NCBI RefSeq assembly: GCF_017813335.1
Contig: NZ_JAGIYY010000007.1
Coordinates: 124,001 to 188,000, forward strand
Reading direction: 5' to 3'
Source: Tianweitania sediminis
GTDB lineage: Bacteria; Pseudomonadota; Alphaproteobacteria; Rhizobiales; Rhizobiaceae
Length of the DNA: 64,000 nt
Under the pieces are notes generated by a model. That model did no database searches. It worked only from the letters and a program-made list of their open reading frames with translations, and had not been told where the DNA came from. Position numbers and translations under genes: made by a program. Below are positions 8,192 through 17,900 of this stretch, in pieces; the stretch's first letter is position 1; every line of letters begins with the position of its first letter.

Positions 8192-8752
8192 TCAGTCGCA
8201 GCCGGTATCCATCCTTGCGAAGAACGTTTCCGGATCCTGCCCGGTGTTTTGCCACCATGCGGCCTCGGCTTCGGCCTCGCTGTAGTAGACGTTCTGGATG
8301 CTGAACCGCGCGCCGGTGATATCCTCGACCTCGGCGATGATCGGAGCGAGACCGCACAGCTTCTCGGTCGGGACCGGCACCGCGATCGGCACTTCCCCGT
8401 CCCGATGATGCCATTCACCGGTGCGGAAGTCGAAATATTCGCTTGAGAGATCGTCGACCAGATAATTGTCGAGAAGCGCGACCGGCTCCACCAGCCACGT
8501 CTCATACCAGGCTGTCTGGTAGTGATGCATGTCGAAGAATGCGTCCTGCTCGTCCTCGGTGCCGCGTGCTGCGACACGTGCCTGCTCTGCGGCGAGGATC
8601 TTACGCTGCGCGTCGATCATTGTTGCGAGCTTGGCCGCGAGGGTGTCGTGCGCGGTGCGCGCCAGTTCTGTGTCGCATCCGAGGCGATTGGCAAGGACGT
8701 TGATGCGCAAACCGGAGAGCTGCGCGATAAGCATGAGCGTGTTGTGTGCCAT
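8192..8752 (-). CDS. Uncharacterised plasmid protein
   Basis: 186 residues from MAHNTLMLIAQLSG (ATG at 8752, GGAGA upstream). The first half is helical and charged (AAKLATMIDAQRKILAAEQ). The second half contains EWHHRDGEVPIAVPVPTEKL and ends FFARMDTGCD. I recognise no motif. It is a lone leftward gene divergent from the WGR gene across a 528-bp spacer. Confidence 0.6.
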   Translation of the reverse strand: MAHNTLMLIAQLSGLRINVLANRLGCDTELARTAHDTLAAKLATMIDAQRKILAAEQARVAARGTEDEQDAFFDMHHYQTAWYETWLVEPVALLDNYLVDDLSSEYFDFRTGEWHHRDGEVPIAVPVPTEKLCGLAPIIAEVEDITGARFSIQNVYYSEAEAEAAWWQNTGQDPETFFARMDTGCD

Positions 8753-9280
8753 GACATGGTCTCCTTCATCTTGATGACGGAGGCCCGGCGACGGGCAAGT
8801 CGAGCATCGGGTCAAGGAGCGCGAAGCGACCGCCGGAGGCGGCAAGCGGAGGTGCCGATTTTCTGGTCCGGCCCGTCAGGGTCGGGCCTGAAAATTGGAG
8901 GGGCCGCGCAGTCCTTGAGGCGATGGGAGCGGCCAGTAGACTGGGACGTCAGAGAGATAGACCCCGCATCCCCGCCAGGGGATGCGTCGCTGTCCGGCGA
9001 CCAGCCGGTGGGGTGTGCGAGGGGTTGCCCCTCGTGGCGTCGGGGGCCGGTCGATCCGGTCCTCGATGCCCCGCGAGAGGCGATCGTTACCGCAGGCGGA
9101 GACTGCTTTGCAGGCTCCGTGAGCGGCGCGCCAGCGACGCGAGTAGAGCGCGGTCGGCCGCAGGCCGGCTCGCCCAAACCGGGCCTCTGCATCCCATCCA
9201 TCACCATTTTGAATCGGTTGCGCCCGACCGATTCAGAGAACGCGTTGGACGTGAAGGCTTCCATCCACAACACTTGTCTC
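8753..9280. other. 528-bp gene-free divergent spacer with hairpins
   Basis: No convincing coding frame on either strand. It holds three perfect inverted repeats: CGCATCCCC/GGGGATGCG (8965-8986), CGAGGGG/CCCCTCG (9018-9034) and GAATCGGT/ACCGATTC (9211-9234). The last ends 46 bp before the WGR-gene ATG and may be an operator. The region must contain promoters for both flanking genes; none is obvious. Confidence 0.5.
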
Positions 9281-9532
9281 ATGAACATTGACGACGCGAT
9301 CCATCTCCACCGCATCGATCCTGCGCGCAACATGGCACGCTACTATCGTCTCTCGTCCATGCCGGGCCTGTTCGGCGATGTCTGCCTCGTGCGTGAGTGG
9401 GGCAGGATCGGCCGAACCGGCCGGATGCGGATTGATCTCTATGCATCCTTCGAGGAGGCATGCGCGGCGTGTGAGGCATTGTCGCGCGTCAAGCGCCAGC
9501 GCGGTTATCGTGATGTATCGCGTGAGCGATGA
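9281..9532 (+). CDS. WGR-domain protein
   Basis: 83 residues, almost entirely one WGR domain: CLVREWGRIGRTGRMRIDLY with a following helix FEEACAACEALSRVKRQRG. WGR domains bind nucleic acid ends in PARP-type enzymes and occur as stand-alone small proteins on alphaproteobacterial plasmids. No catalytic domain is attached. The start was set at the ATG at 9281; the open frame continues upstream but is not coding-like. A DNA-binding accessory role is inferred. Confidence 0.75.
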   Translation: MNIDDAIHLHRIDPARNMARYYRLSSMPGLFGDVCLVREWGRIGRTGRMRIDLYASFEEACAACEALSRVKRQRGYRDVSRER

Positions 9533-9563
9533 TGGCGGAGATGTCGAAATGTCATGACACAAA

Positions 9564-9599
9564 AAAGCCCGCGGCGGACGGTCGTCCGGCGCGGGCTTT
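9564..9599. terminator. Bidirectional intrinsic terminator
   Basis: AAAGCCCGCG ... CGCGGGCTTT (10-bp perfect outer stem), preceded by an A-run and followed by a T-run, lies between the convergent WGR gene and the 109-aa gene. Confidence 0.85.
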
Positions 9600-9610
9600 A
9601 TTGATTCTGG

Positions 9611-9940
9611 CTACTCCGATTGAAGATGCCGGAGCAACGCGGCCAGCGGCCCGTCTTGCGCTGGGCGATCGGCCTCGGCGGCGAGGTCGGCGATAAGGTC
9701 CGCGGCGATTTCGGCGGGCAGCGGCATGAAGTCGAACCCGCGTGATTGCGCGGCTGCGTGCAGGGTGTCGATCGTTTCATATTCACGGTCAGCAGTGCCG
9801 AGCCACAGGGCGAGATCGTCGCCGGCCTCGTCCGGGAATGCCTGCAGGAAGAAGGTGCGCAGCGGCGGATCGTAGCCGATCGTGGCATCGGCGTCGGAGC
9901 GGCCGTCGCTGCTGGTGACGGTGATGATGTAGCGGCTCAT
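9611..9940 (-). CDS. Uncharacterised small protein
   Basis: 109 residues beginning MSRYIITVTSSDG (ATG at 9940, GGAGGC 6 nt upstream). The N-terminal beta-rich part carries DATIGYDPPLRTFFLQAF; the C-terminal half is acidic and helical. Family unknown. It follows the DUF736 gene on the same strand but is separated from it by a terminator. Confidence 0.6.
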   Translation of the reverse strand: MSRYIITVTSSDGRSDADATIGYDPPLRTFFLQAFPDEAGDDLALWLGTADREYETIDTLHAAAQSRGFDFMPLPAEIAADLIADLAAEADRPAQDGPLAALLRHLQSE

Positions 9941-9971
9941 GGAAGCCTCCTGTTCGATGAGAGCAAAAAGA

Positions 9972-9997
9972 GAGCCGGCCCCTTGCGGGGCCGGCTC
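9972..9997 (-). terminator. Intrinsic terminator after the DUF736 gene
   Basis: Perfect 11-bp stem GAGCCGGCCCC/GGGGCCGGCTC with a 4-nt loop. Read leftward the stem is followed by TCTTTTTGCTC, a good T-run, placed 8 nt after the DUF736 stop. Confidence 0.8.
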
Positions 9998-10005
9998 GCT
10001 GCGGT

Positions 10006-10329
10006 TCACTGCGGGTTGTTCCAGAGGATCACCTTCTTGTTCTCTTCGCCGCCCGGGGCGGGCGCGAGGTTGCCGAAGATCACGCCGATCTCGGGGGCTT
10101 CGAGCTTGACCGAGAGGTATTCCTCGCCCGAACGCTGGGAGATGCGGTGCCAGCCGGCTCCGATCTCGAAGCCCGTGCGCTTGTTGACGATGCGGTAGTC
10201 GGGAGCATCCTCGCGGGACTTGTTGGCGTTCGGGATCAGGGTGATCGGGGCGTTGACCCTGAGCGTGGCGAACACGCCTTCCATCGAGCCGTCTGCCTTG
10301 GCGGTGAGGTTTGCGATCGTGGTGGCCAT
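10006..10329 (-). CDS. DUF736 family protein
   Basis: 107 residues. The start MATTIANLTAKADGSMEGVF, the core DAPDYRI and the FEIGAGW...SGEEYLSVKLEAPE stretch are diagnostic of DUF736, small beta-rich proteins very common on alphaproteobacterial plasmids and islands. The biochemical role is unknown. GGAGAAG lies 5 nt before the ATG. It is monocistronic: an internal terminator lies downstream and a 730-bp gene-free region upstream, unusually long for this window and probably its control region. Confidence 0.85.
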   Translation of the reverse strand: MATTIANLTAKADGSMEGVFATLRVNAPITLIPNANKSREDAPDYRIVNKRTGFEIGAGWHRISQRSGEEYLSVKLEAPEIGVIFGNLAPAPGGEENKKVILWNNPQ

Positions 10330-11060
10330 GGTACTTCTCCTTCGGTTGTATCGGGACCATTCCCGATGGCGCCAAAGGAGGGGACCGTCCTGCTGCGGTC
10401 ACTCGGCAACAAATTCTGGAAAATTCTATTTGCCGCAGACAGCGGGCCGCACTTTCAAAGGGCCCCGCTTGCGGGAAGGAAAGTGCCTGGCCCGCGAACA
10501 AAAGACCGAAATCGAATTTTCCTGAATTTGTGTCGAGCGTACCCCCAACGGGGGTTGACCGCAAAAGCAGGCGGTCTCCTACAAAGGCGACATAAACACG
10601 GGAATGGTGCGGATGTGAGCGCAGGCGATGCCTCCGGCCACCATCGCAGATCCATCACACGCAGCGCGACGGTTGCGGTTAAGCGTTTTGCCGCCCTGCG
10701 GAACTGCCCCTGCAGCACCGTTCCGTGCCAACCGCCCGCGCGAAATCCCCTGCCCCATCTTGCGTCACGCGCCCGGCTTCCGGATTGGAGCCGACTGGTG
10801 GTGCCCGACTCCAACGCCGGCGCGGTCATCTCGGTCAAGCTGCAGGAACCGGCATGCGCTGCCTGATCTGCAACCTCGCTCCCGTCTCTGGCGCGACGGA
10901 CAGGCAGCCTGTTCCTCGGAGAGGCCCGGAGCAGCGGCTGAGGATGGCCCGCAAGGGGCAGGTGAACGTTCGTTGCGATCGTCGGAAACGCCATAGGTCG
11001 GCCTTCGGCCGGGTTAAGGCGGGCGGCTTGCGCCGCCCGGTCGGACAGCGCCAGCGGCGA
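10330..11060. other. 730-bp gene-free region upstream of the DUF736 gene
   Basis: I see no supported gene. It includes the dyad ACCCCC/GGGGGT (10541-10555). A possible rightward promoter is TTGACC (10555-10560), 19 bp, TACAAA (10580-10585), with nothing recognisable to transcribe. A stem CGGGCGGC/GCCGCCCG (11020-11039) lies just after the leftward SLOG gene and may terminate it. Confidence 0.45.
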
Positions 11061-11594
11061 TCATTCGGACAGGGCCAAACGCTCGTCATCGCTCATGCGG
11101 GCTGCGACGGCGCGGCGGACCTCGTCGCCGGCGCTGGCGAGCATGGCCCGTGCATCCGCAATGGTGTGGACAGTGGCGGCCTTGCCGCGCATCATGTCGT
11201 AGACGACGCAAGGGCTGCCGATTCCCGTGAGGCGCAAGATATTGAGGCAGGTGCCGGGCGACGCGCCGTCCCAGACCATCAGGCCGAAATCGGCGCGGCG
11301 GGCCATCTCGCGGTCCTTCTCGGCATGGACGGCGAAGTCCTTTGCGCCATCAGGCGGCGGTATGTGATAGGCGGCCCAGTCGCCGAGATTGTTGCGTGGT
11401 TCGGCCCCGGCATGGAAGACGCCGACATGCTCGTAGCTATACCCTGCGAGCAGGCCCTGCATTTCGGCATCGGCGCCCGGCGCATCGCCGATCAGGACGC
11501 CATGCTCTTGTGCGACGATCGCGCCAATCCGCTCGACGGCCGGGGGTGGCAGTTCGATTATGTCGCGTGAGCCTCCGAGGAATATCATCGCCAT
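11061..11594 (-). CDS. SLOG-fold nucleotide-binding protein (DUF2493-like)
   Basis: 177 residues from MAMIFLGGSRDI (ATG at 11594, AGGAG 8 nt upstream). The Rossmann-like start IFLGGSR and the GDAPGADAEMQ loop are the phosphate-binding signature of the SLOG/DprA-like superfamily; the ADFGLMVWDGASPGT segment is the matching C-terminal strand. Such proteins bind nucleotides or their derivatives and some sense signalling ligands. A second DUF2493-type protein lies at 12.7-13.6 kb. It begins after a C-rich leader shared with other genes here. Confidence 0.75.
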   Translation of the reverse strand: MAMIFLGGSRDIIELPPPAVERIGAIVAQEHGVLIGDAPGADAEMQGLLAGYSYEHVGVFHAGAEPRNNLGDWAAYHIPPPDGAKDFAVHAEKDREMARRADFGLMVWDGASPGTCLNILRLTGIGSPCVVYDMMRGKAATVHTIADARAMLASAGDEVRRAVAARMSDDERLALSE

Positions 11595-11619
11595 GGTCGC
11601 TCTCCTTTCTCTGGAACAA

Positions 11620-11656
11620 AGCTTCCCGGCGCCGGCCCTCCCCTCCCTCTCACGCG
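11620..11656 (-). repeat. Shared leader element, copy upstream of the SLOG gene
   Basis: On the plus strand this reads CCCGGCGCCGGCCCTCCC followed by CTCCCTCTCACGCGCGCC. The sense strand is therefore GA/G-rich. The same block lies upstream of at least five other leftward genes. Confidence 0.5.
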
Positions 11657-11822
11657 CGCCGGATACCGCCGCAGGCAAAGCCGCCCCCTTTGGGGGCGAG
11701 ACGTGGTGAGACGGGCGCGGCCGCACGCCGCGCCAAGAGCCCGGCCGGCCCAAAGCCGGCTCGCGTCGCTGTTGATGTCACAATGCTTCGGAAGCGGACA
11801 ACGTGTCGGCTGCCGGAAGGCG

Positions 11823-12239
11823 TCAATCCAGACGGCTGACGCGCTGCCCCGACTGTCGTGCCTCGATGAAGGCGCTGGCGATCCTGGCGACGAATGTTTT
11901 GCTGAAGCGGCCGAGGGTGTTGCTGCCAGGCTCAATGTACCAGGAGCGCTCAACGACATCATAATTATACTCGTCGACAACGATCCAGCACTGCTTGAGA
12001 TCGCCGAGACCCGCGCGCTTACGTTCGATCTCCGGGATATCCAGCGCCGTTCGACCCGGACGCGGCGGTTGTGTGGTTATCGCCAGCAACGCCAGGTGAG
12101 TGAATCCACCGTCGCTGCGCATGGCGATGACGACACAGGTCGGGCGGACCTTGCGGCCTTCGGTCTCGCCGCGCTCCTGCTGCCATGCCCAGAGATAGGG
12201 ATAGGCGATGACCAGGCCGGGCAGGAATTCATGGCTCAT
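11823..12239 (-). CDS. PemK/MazF-like toxin
   Basis: 138 residues from the ATG at 12239, which has GAAGG 8 nt upstream; an ATG two codons earlier lacks spacing. PGLVIAYPYLWAWQQERGE with GRKVRPTCVVIAM fits the PemK/MazF fold, which cleaves mRNA or ribosomal RNA. The central LLAITTQPPR and LDIPEIERKRAGL segments match family landmarks. It overlaps the upstream antitoxin gene by 11 bp, the standard toxin-antitoxin arrangement, and would stabilise the element. A CGCCCCC/GGGGGCG stem at 11682-11698 may end the transcript. Confidence 0.8.
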   Translation of the reverse strand: MSHEFLPGLVIAYPYLWAWQQERGETEGRKVRPTCVVIAMRSDGGFTHLALLAITTQPPRPGRTALDIPEIERKRAGLGDLKQCWIVVDEYNYDVVERSWYIEPGSNTLGRFSKTFVARIASAFIEARQSGQRVSRLD

Positions 12240-12489
12240 CGTCATAGCCTTCGCCGCGCGCCAACCGCTCTAATTCGGCAGCGAACAGTTTCTGGTGCTC
12301 CTCCGGCATGTCGGCGGTATGATAGACGCGACGCGGATCGCGGCCGGTGCGCATCCGCTCGTAATGTTCGTAGCTCATTAGCACAAAACGCGGCTTGCGG
12401 TGCTTTGTGAGCACAATCGGTTCGCGGCTGGCCGCATCGGTGACGTCGCCAACCTGCTTGTTGAGATCGCCTGTCGTGAATTGCCGCAT
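12229..12489 (-). CDS. Phd/YefM-type antitoxin
   Basis: 86 residues from the ATG at 12489, which sits 8 nt after AGGAG; the ATG at 12495 is too close. FTTGDLNKQVGDVTDAA and PIVLTKHRKPRFVLMSYEHYERM are typical of Phd/YefM antitoxins, which bind their own promoter through the N-terminus and neutralise the toxin with the C-terminal tail. It overlaps the PemK-like toxin. The Phd antitoxin with PemK toxin pairing is a mixed but known combination. Confidence 0.85.
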   Translation of the reverse strand: MRQFTTGDLNKQVGDVTDAASREPIVLTKHRKPRFVLMSYEHYERMRTGRDPRRVYHTADMPEEHQKLFAAELERLARGEGYDDEP

Positions 12490-12513
12490 AGCCATGTCTC
12501 CTTGGTGATCTCC

Positions 12514-12541
12514 ATAATATCCAGATTTCCCATATTCGCAA
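12514..12541 (-). promoter_or_regulatory. Candidate promoter of the toxin-antitoxin operon
   Basis: Read leftward: TTGCGA, a 16-bp spacer and TATTAT, ending 25 bp before the antitoxin ATG. The spacer is flanked by ATAT repeats that could form the antitoxin operator. Confidence 0.4.
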
Positions 12542-12666
12542 GAAACGCTGTCTGCTGGATGGCGCGATAGCGGAGCGCGACTTGTCGGCGTTCGACGAAC
12601 CCGACGCCGCAGGGTCGGGTTCGTCGACATGATGGCAGCGCGCTCCAGATGCGGGAAAAGTGGCGC

Positions 12667-13608
12667 TCATGCGCCACCCTCCGTGAACCGCCAGACCGGA
12701 ATGCCGAGCCGGCGTGCTTTGTCAGCCAGATTCTCGGTGATGCCGGAGCCCGGAAACACGATCAGCCCGTAGGGCATGACCGACAGCAGTTGGTCGTTGC
12801 GCCGGAACGGGGCGGCCTTGGCGTGCCGGTTCCAGTCCGGCTTGAAGGCGATCTGCTTGACCTTGCGATTTTCAGCCCAGCAGGCGGCGATGCGCTCGGC
12901 GCCGCGCGGGCTGCCGCCGTGTAGCAGCACCATGTCGGTGTGCTTCTCGCGGGCCTTGTCGAGCGCGTCCCAGATCCGGTCGTGATCGTTGCAGTCGAGG
13001 CCGCCGGCGAAGGCGATCTTGGTGCCGGCCGGGACCAGAACCTCGGTTTCGGCGCGGCGGCGTGCGGCAAGAAAGTCCCGGCTGTCGATCACCGCCGACG
13101 TCATCGCCTGGTGGCTGACCTTGGAGCCGGTGCGCGGACGCCACGCCGAGCCGGTCTGCGCCTCGTAGAGGTCGGCGGCCTCGTCGCGCATGATTTCGAG
13201 CACGTTGCGGCGCTCGACATAGGTGATGCCTTCGGCGGTCAGCCGTTCCAGTTCGACGGACTTCACCTCCGAACCGTCCTGCTCGTTCTGGCTCGACCGC
13301 TGTGCTTCCTCGTTGCGGTCGAGGTTGCGGGCGACGCGCTCGGCCGCACGGTGAAACACGTTGGTGAAGGACCAGAGCAGGTCGTCGAGGTCGGGTTCGA
13401 GCCTGGTTTCGCCGAGCATGCCGGTGAAGGTCTCGACGATCCCGGCGAGACCGGCCCGGATCACCCCGTCGTCGGGCAGCGGTCGGGGATCGGGCTCGTC
13501 CTGATGCGGACGATGGCCGTACATCTGCAGTTCGAGGATGACGCGGTCGGTCGGCGAGGAGGCGTGATAGGGCTCGTAGGCGTCGTCGAAAGGAAGCTCG
13601 TAGGTCAT
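12667..13608 (-). CDS. DUF2493-domain protein
   Basis: 313 residues from MTYELPFDDAYEPYH (ATG at 13608, GGAGACACGCC upstream). The N-terminal 180 residues are a helical extension (DDLLWSFTNVFHRAAERVAR). The C-terminal half from about residue 200 is the SLOG-like DUF2493 domain: KIAFAGGLDCNDHDRIWDAL, then DMVLLHGGSPRGAERIAACW, and VFPGSGITENLADKARRLGI. The HGG.P.GAE loop is the expected ligand-binding site. This long form is a recurring neighbour of the Toprim and strawberry-notch genes on alphaproteobacterial plasmids. Confidence 0.82.
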   Translation of the reverse strand: MTYELPFDDAYEPYHASSPTDRVILELQMYGHRPHQDEPDPRPLPDDGVIRAGLAGIVETFTGMLGETRLEPDLDDLLWSFTNVFHRAAERVARNLDRNEEAQRSSQNEQDGSEVKSVELERLTAEGITYVERRNVLEIMRDEAADLYEAQTGSAWRPRTGSKVSHQAMTSAVIDSRDFLAARRRAETEVLVPAGTKIAFAGGLDCNDHDRIWDALDKAREKHTDMVLLHGGSPRGAERIAACWAENRKVKQIAFKPDWNRHAKAAPFRRNDQLLSVMPYGLIVFPGSGITENLADKARRLGIPVWRFTEGGA

Positions 13609-13868
13609 GGCGTGTCTCCGTCGGTTGTGGCCGCGCCCATCGCGGCCTGACAGCGAAACCCGGCCGCGCCCCGGGCGCGGCCGCACCGAAGGCCGGAACG
13701 CAGTGGAGGACGGCGCAGCCGTTGCGGCCGTGACCGGGGGGTGGCAGGGATCGCCTCTCAGGCAGGCCGCGGGCGCGGCCTCTCCGCCGGTCAGCCGGCA
13801 TGCCTGCGACCTTTCCAATGACGCCGCGCCCCTCCCTGCGTGCCGGCCAGATTGCCGGTCTGGGCGGG

Positions 13869-14915
13869 TCATCCGGACGGCAGGAAAGAGCGGGCATCCT
13901 CGGGAACGAGCTGATCGGCGAGCGACGCCGCGAGATGCGCCGGGCCGAGTTGGCGCAGATCGTCGTTGAAATCCCCGAGCTGCGGGCGCAGCACCATGGT
14001 GAGGATGCCGGCCTCACCTGCGCGCTGGCTGAGACGCCGAATACCGTGCCGGCCGGCGGCGTCCGCATCGGCCGCGATGTAGAGGCGTCGACAGCCGGCC
14101 GGAAAGGTCAGGCTCGAGAGGTGGCTGGCCGAAGTGGCGGCAGCCACCGGCAGGACCGGCATCACCGTGCGCAGCGAGGCCATCGTCTCCAAACCCTCGC
14201 CGGCGGCCATGACCGGGATGGGCGCACCGGGACAAAGGCCGAGCCAGATGCCGTTGCCCAGCAGATGACCAAGAGAGCGGCGGGGGTCGTCGAGATGCGC
14301 CTTCCCTGCACCCGCTGGATCGAGCCATGTGCGCTGGATGCCTGTGACGCGCCCGTCGGGATCGGTCACGGCCGCGATCAACGCGGGCAAGGCGGACGTC
14401 TCGCCCGTCACGAGATCGCGGTAGTAGCAGCCGGGGTGGAAACGCAGGGCGCGCTCGCGCGCGGGCAAGAGGATGCCCCGCGCGGCAAGATAGCGTGCGG
14501 CAAGCGTGCCGGCGATCGGCTCCGACATGGCGAACAGGCGACGGGCGGCGTCGGGAGAGCCGCGTTGGGCGGCCGGCTGGCGCTGCGCACCAGGGGCTGG
14601 AGCGGCCGGTTCCGGATGCGGTTCGTTCAGGAACCGGCGGGCTTCGTCGGCGACCTCGCGGAATTCGGCGAGGCCGCAACTGAGCTCGATCACATCGAGC
14701 AGATCACCATATTCGCCGGTCGCCTCATCGACCCACTTTCCGGCCGGGCCCTTCGGGCTGTCCTTCAGCCGGACATGCATGGACCGGCCGCTTGCATTGC
14801 GGACGTCGCCGACAATCCAGTGATTGCCCGAGCGACGGCCGTTGGAAAGGTACGCGCGGCACACGGCCTCGGCATATTGGCCGAGCCGCCGCGCCAGGTC
14901 CGATGCGGATGACAT
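13869..14915 (-). CDS. Toprim-domain protein (primase-like)
   Basis: 348 residues. The N-terminal zinc-ribbon-like/primase-associated region (GNHWIVGDVRNASGRSMHV) is followed by a Toprim domain in the last third: VMAAGEGLETMASLR supplies the catalytic glutamate, RRLYIAADADAAGRHGI the DxD pair, and FNDDLRQLG the last acidic motif. Toprim proteins of this class resemble phage/plasmid DNA primases. The CHC2 zinc finger is not evident. It starts 15 nt after the end of the very large helicase gene, so the two are probably cotranscribed and may act on the same DNA. Confidence 0.8.
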   Translation of the reverse strand: MSSASDLARRLGQYAEAVCRAYLSNGRRSGNHWIVGDVRNASGRSMHVRLKDSPKGPAGKWVDEATGEYGDLLDVIELSCGLAEFREVADEARRFLNEPHPEPAAPAPGAQRQPAAQRGSPDAARRLFAMSEPIAGTLAARYLAARGILLPARERALRFHPGCYYRDLVTGETSALPALIAAVTDPDGRVTGIQRTWLDPAGAGKAHLDDPRRSLGHLLGNGIWLGLCPGAPIPVMAAGEGLETMASLRTVMPVLPVAAATSASHLSSLTFPAGCRRLYIAADADAAGRHGIRRLSQRAGEAGILTMVLRPQLGDFNDDLRQLGPAHLAASLADQLVPEDARSFLPSG

Positions 14916-14930
14916 GGATGTCCTCCGCGC

Positions 14931-17900
14931 TCAGCTGCCGGTAATGTCGATCAGGCGATGGCGCTGCAGAAGCCTGGCCAGGATGGCGGGCCCTTCCTCG
15001 CCGGTCGGGACGAAGAAGCGCAGCTTCCAGTTGATCAGCTCGGAGAACAGGCCGATGGATTTCAGCCAGTCGCGCATGCCCTCGCTGAATCCAGCCAGTT
15101 CGATGCGATAGTCGTTCATCACACGGACCCGGCGCAGCGTCATATCGCCTGCAAGGCCGATGATCGACGATCCGGCGAGAACGGCTTTCCACGCCTGATC
15201 GGCGCTGATGATTTGCGTCTGATCGATCCCGAAGTTGCGGCAAAGCCGCGCCAGCTCGGACGGCGCGATCATCCGGCCGACGATCGGTGCGCCACCATCG
15301 ATTTGCAGGCGGAACACCTTGCAGTGGTCGCGTGGCAGGAGCTTCCAGATCGGCAGGAGCAGACCGGTCACGACATGCAGGGTCGAGGTCGTGAACTCGG
15401 GAATCGTCGTCAGCTCAGCCTCCCAGGCTTCAGCGAAGACCCGCTTGTCTGCCTCTTCCCAGTTCGTCTCCTCGAGTTGGTGCGTTTCGAAACGGATATC
15501 GCCCATCGGCCTGTGGAGAGAGACCCGCGGCACCACGGTCCCGTCTTCGAGCATAATCGAGCGGGTCGGGACCATCACGGCCGCGCGAGCGGACTTGCCA
15601 TTGACCATGAATCTGGCGCGGGGATCGAAGGAGGCCATCGACAAGGCCTCCTTGAGCGTCATCGGCCGGTTCCGGATCAGGCGCTCGATGGTCAAAAGGT
15701 GCGACTGCGCGCCGGTGGCCGGATGGGTGTGGATCAGGCGACGTTCCTTGACTGTCATGCGTTCGGCCGACAGCGTTTCCAGACCCTGGTCGTAGACGCC
15801 GGCGGCGATCGCGCCTTCGATGCGCGCGGCGAGCAGCTGCTCGAAGGATTCGAACAGAAGGTTCTGCATGGAGATGGTGAGCGCCAGCATCCGGTTGAGG
15901 AAGGTGTGCATCGGCGGCAGTTCGTCGCGCAATCCGCCCTCCTCGGTGGTCAGCGACAGGCCGGTGATCGCCTCGAAGCGCGTCAATGAACAGCCGTCGA
16001 TCTTGCCCTGATGGAGCAGGCCATAGAATTGGCGCAGCGCATCATGGGCATATTGCGATTCAAGATTGTCCTCGGCGCGGAACATGCCCTGCCCGCCGGT
16101 CTGCCGCTGTCCGCGGGTGATCGCCCCGAGCGTGTCGAGGCGCCGCGCGATCGTCGACAGGAACCGCCGTTCGGCCTTGACGTTGGTCGCGATCATGCGG
16201 AACCATGGCGGTTGCTTCTGGTTGGTGCGATGGGAGCGGCCGAGACCCTGGATGGCGACATAGGCGCGGAAACCGGCTTCCAGCAGATTGTGCCGACGCC
16301 GGCGCTGGTTCCTGGCGCCAAGATCGGCATGGTAGGAGCGCCCGGTACCGCCGGCGTCGCTGAAGACGAGAATGCCTTTCTCGTCGTCCATGAAGGCGCG
16401 AGCTTCATCGAGATTGGCGCTGCCCGGCCGGTTCTCGACGGCGAAGCGGGCGATCGGCCCGCTGTCGGCGCGCCGGACAATTCGGCGCGACCGCCCGGTG
16501 ATCTCGGCGACCCGCTCCGTGCCAAAGGTCTGGACGATCTGGTCCAGCGCCGTGGGGACGGCTGGCAGGCTGCCGAGCCGTTCCACCAGGTCGTCGCGCC
16601 GCCGCTCGGCATCACGGCAGATCACCGGATTTCCGGCGTCATCGTAGACAGGCCGCGAGAAGATGTCGCCCTTCTCGTCGGAATATTCCTCGAAGAGCTG
16701 CACCGGAAACGAGTGCATCAAATAGTCGATGACGTATTCGCGCGGCGTCACGTCGACCTGGATGTCGGCCCATTCCTCGGTGGGGATCTGGGCCAGCCGC
16801 CGTTCGGTCAGCGCCGCGCCGGTGGACACGATCTGGATGACGGCTGCAAGACCATCGTCCAGATCGCGGTTCGTCGCGGCGATCAGGGCCGGCGTCTTCA
16901 TGGAGGTCAGCAGATGATTGAAGAAACGCTGCTTGGAGCTTTCGAAGGCAGAGCGGGCTGCCGCCTTGGCCTGCTTGTTGCGCGTCCCGTCCTTGCTGGT
17001 GATCCCGGCCGCTTCGAGCGCGGCGTCGAGATGGGCATGGATGACCTGGAAGGCCTCGGCGTAGGAATCGTAGATGCGGATCTGTTCGGGTGTCAGCTCG
17101 TGTTCGAGGATGTCGTATTCGACACCTTCGAACGACAGGGATCGCGCTGCGTAAAGGCCCATCGCCTTGAGATCGCGGGCGAGCACCTCCATGGCGGCGA
17201 CGCCGCCGTCTTCGACTGCCGAGATAAACTCCGACCGTGTCACGAAGGGGAGATCGGTGCTGCCCCACAGGCCGAGCCGCTCGGCATAGCCGAGGGATTC
17301 CACGTCTGCCGCGCCGGTGGCGGAATCATAGACAATGCGGGCATCGGGAACGGCGCGCTGGAGACGAAGGCCCGCCCTGCCCTGCTGCGAGGGCGCCTTG
17401 GCGCCATGGTCGGATTTGCCGCCGACCGCATTGGCCAGGGCGTGGCCCTCGTCGAAGACGATCACGCCATCGAAGATGTGCGTTTCGTCGGTCGGGTAAA
17501 GGTCCGGTTCATCGGCGCCGGTGAGCCAGTCGACGATCTGCTGGACGCGGGACCGTTTGCCCTCGCGCTCGTCGGTCCGCAAGGTGGCGAAGGTGGTGAA
17601 GAGGATGCCCTCCTTGAGCTTGATCGGCTTGCCCTGCCGAAACCGCGAGAGCGGCGTGATCAGCAGTTTCTCCTGGCCAAGCGCGCTCCAGTCGCGCTGG
17701 GCGTCCTCGATCAGCTTGTCGGATTTGGAGATCCAGACATGCCGGCGGCGGCCCTTCAGCCAGTTGTCGAGGAGGATGCCGGCGATCTGGCGGCCCTTGC
17801 CGACGCCGGTGCCATCGCCGAGGAACCAGCCGCGCCGGAACCGGACGGCGCCTTCGGCATCGGGCGCCACCGCCTTGAGATTGTCAAAGGTGGCGTCGGT

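Noticed and set aside
10455-10994. 179-codon leftward frame in the gene-free region
   Set aside because: Arg/Ala/Pro-rich composition without motif, no ribosome-binding site.
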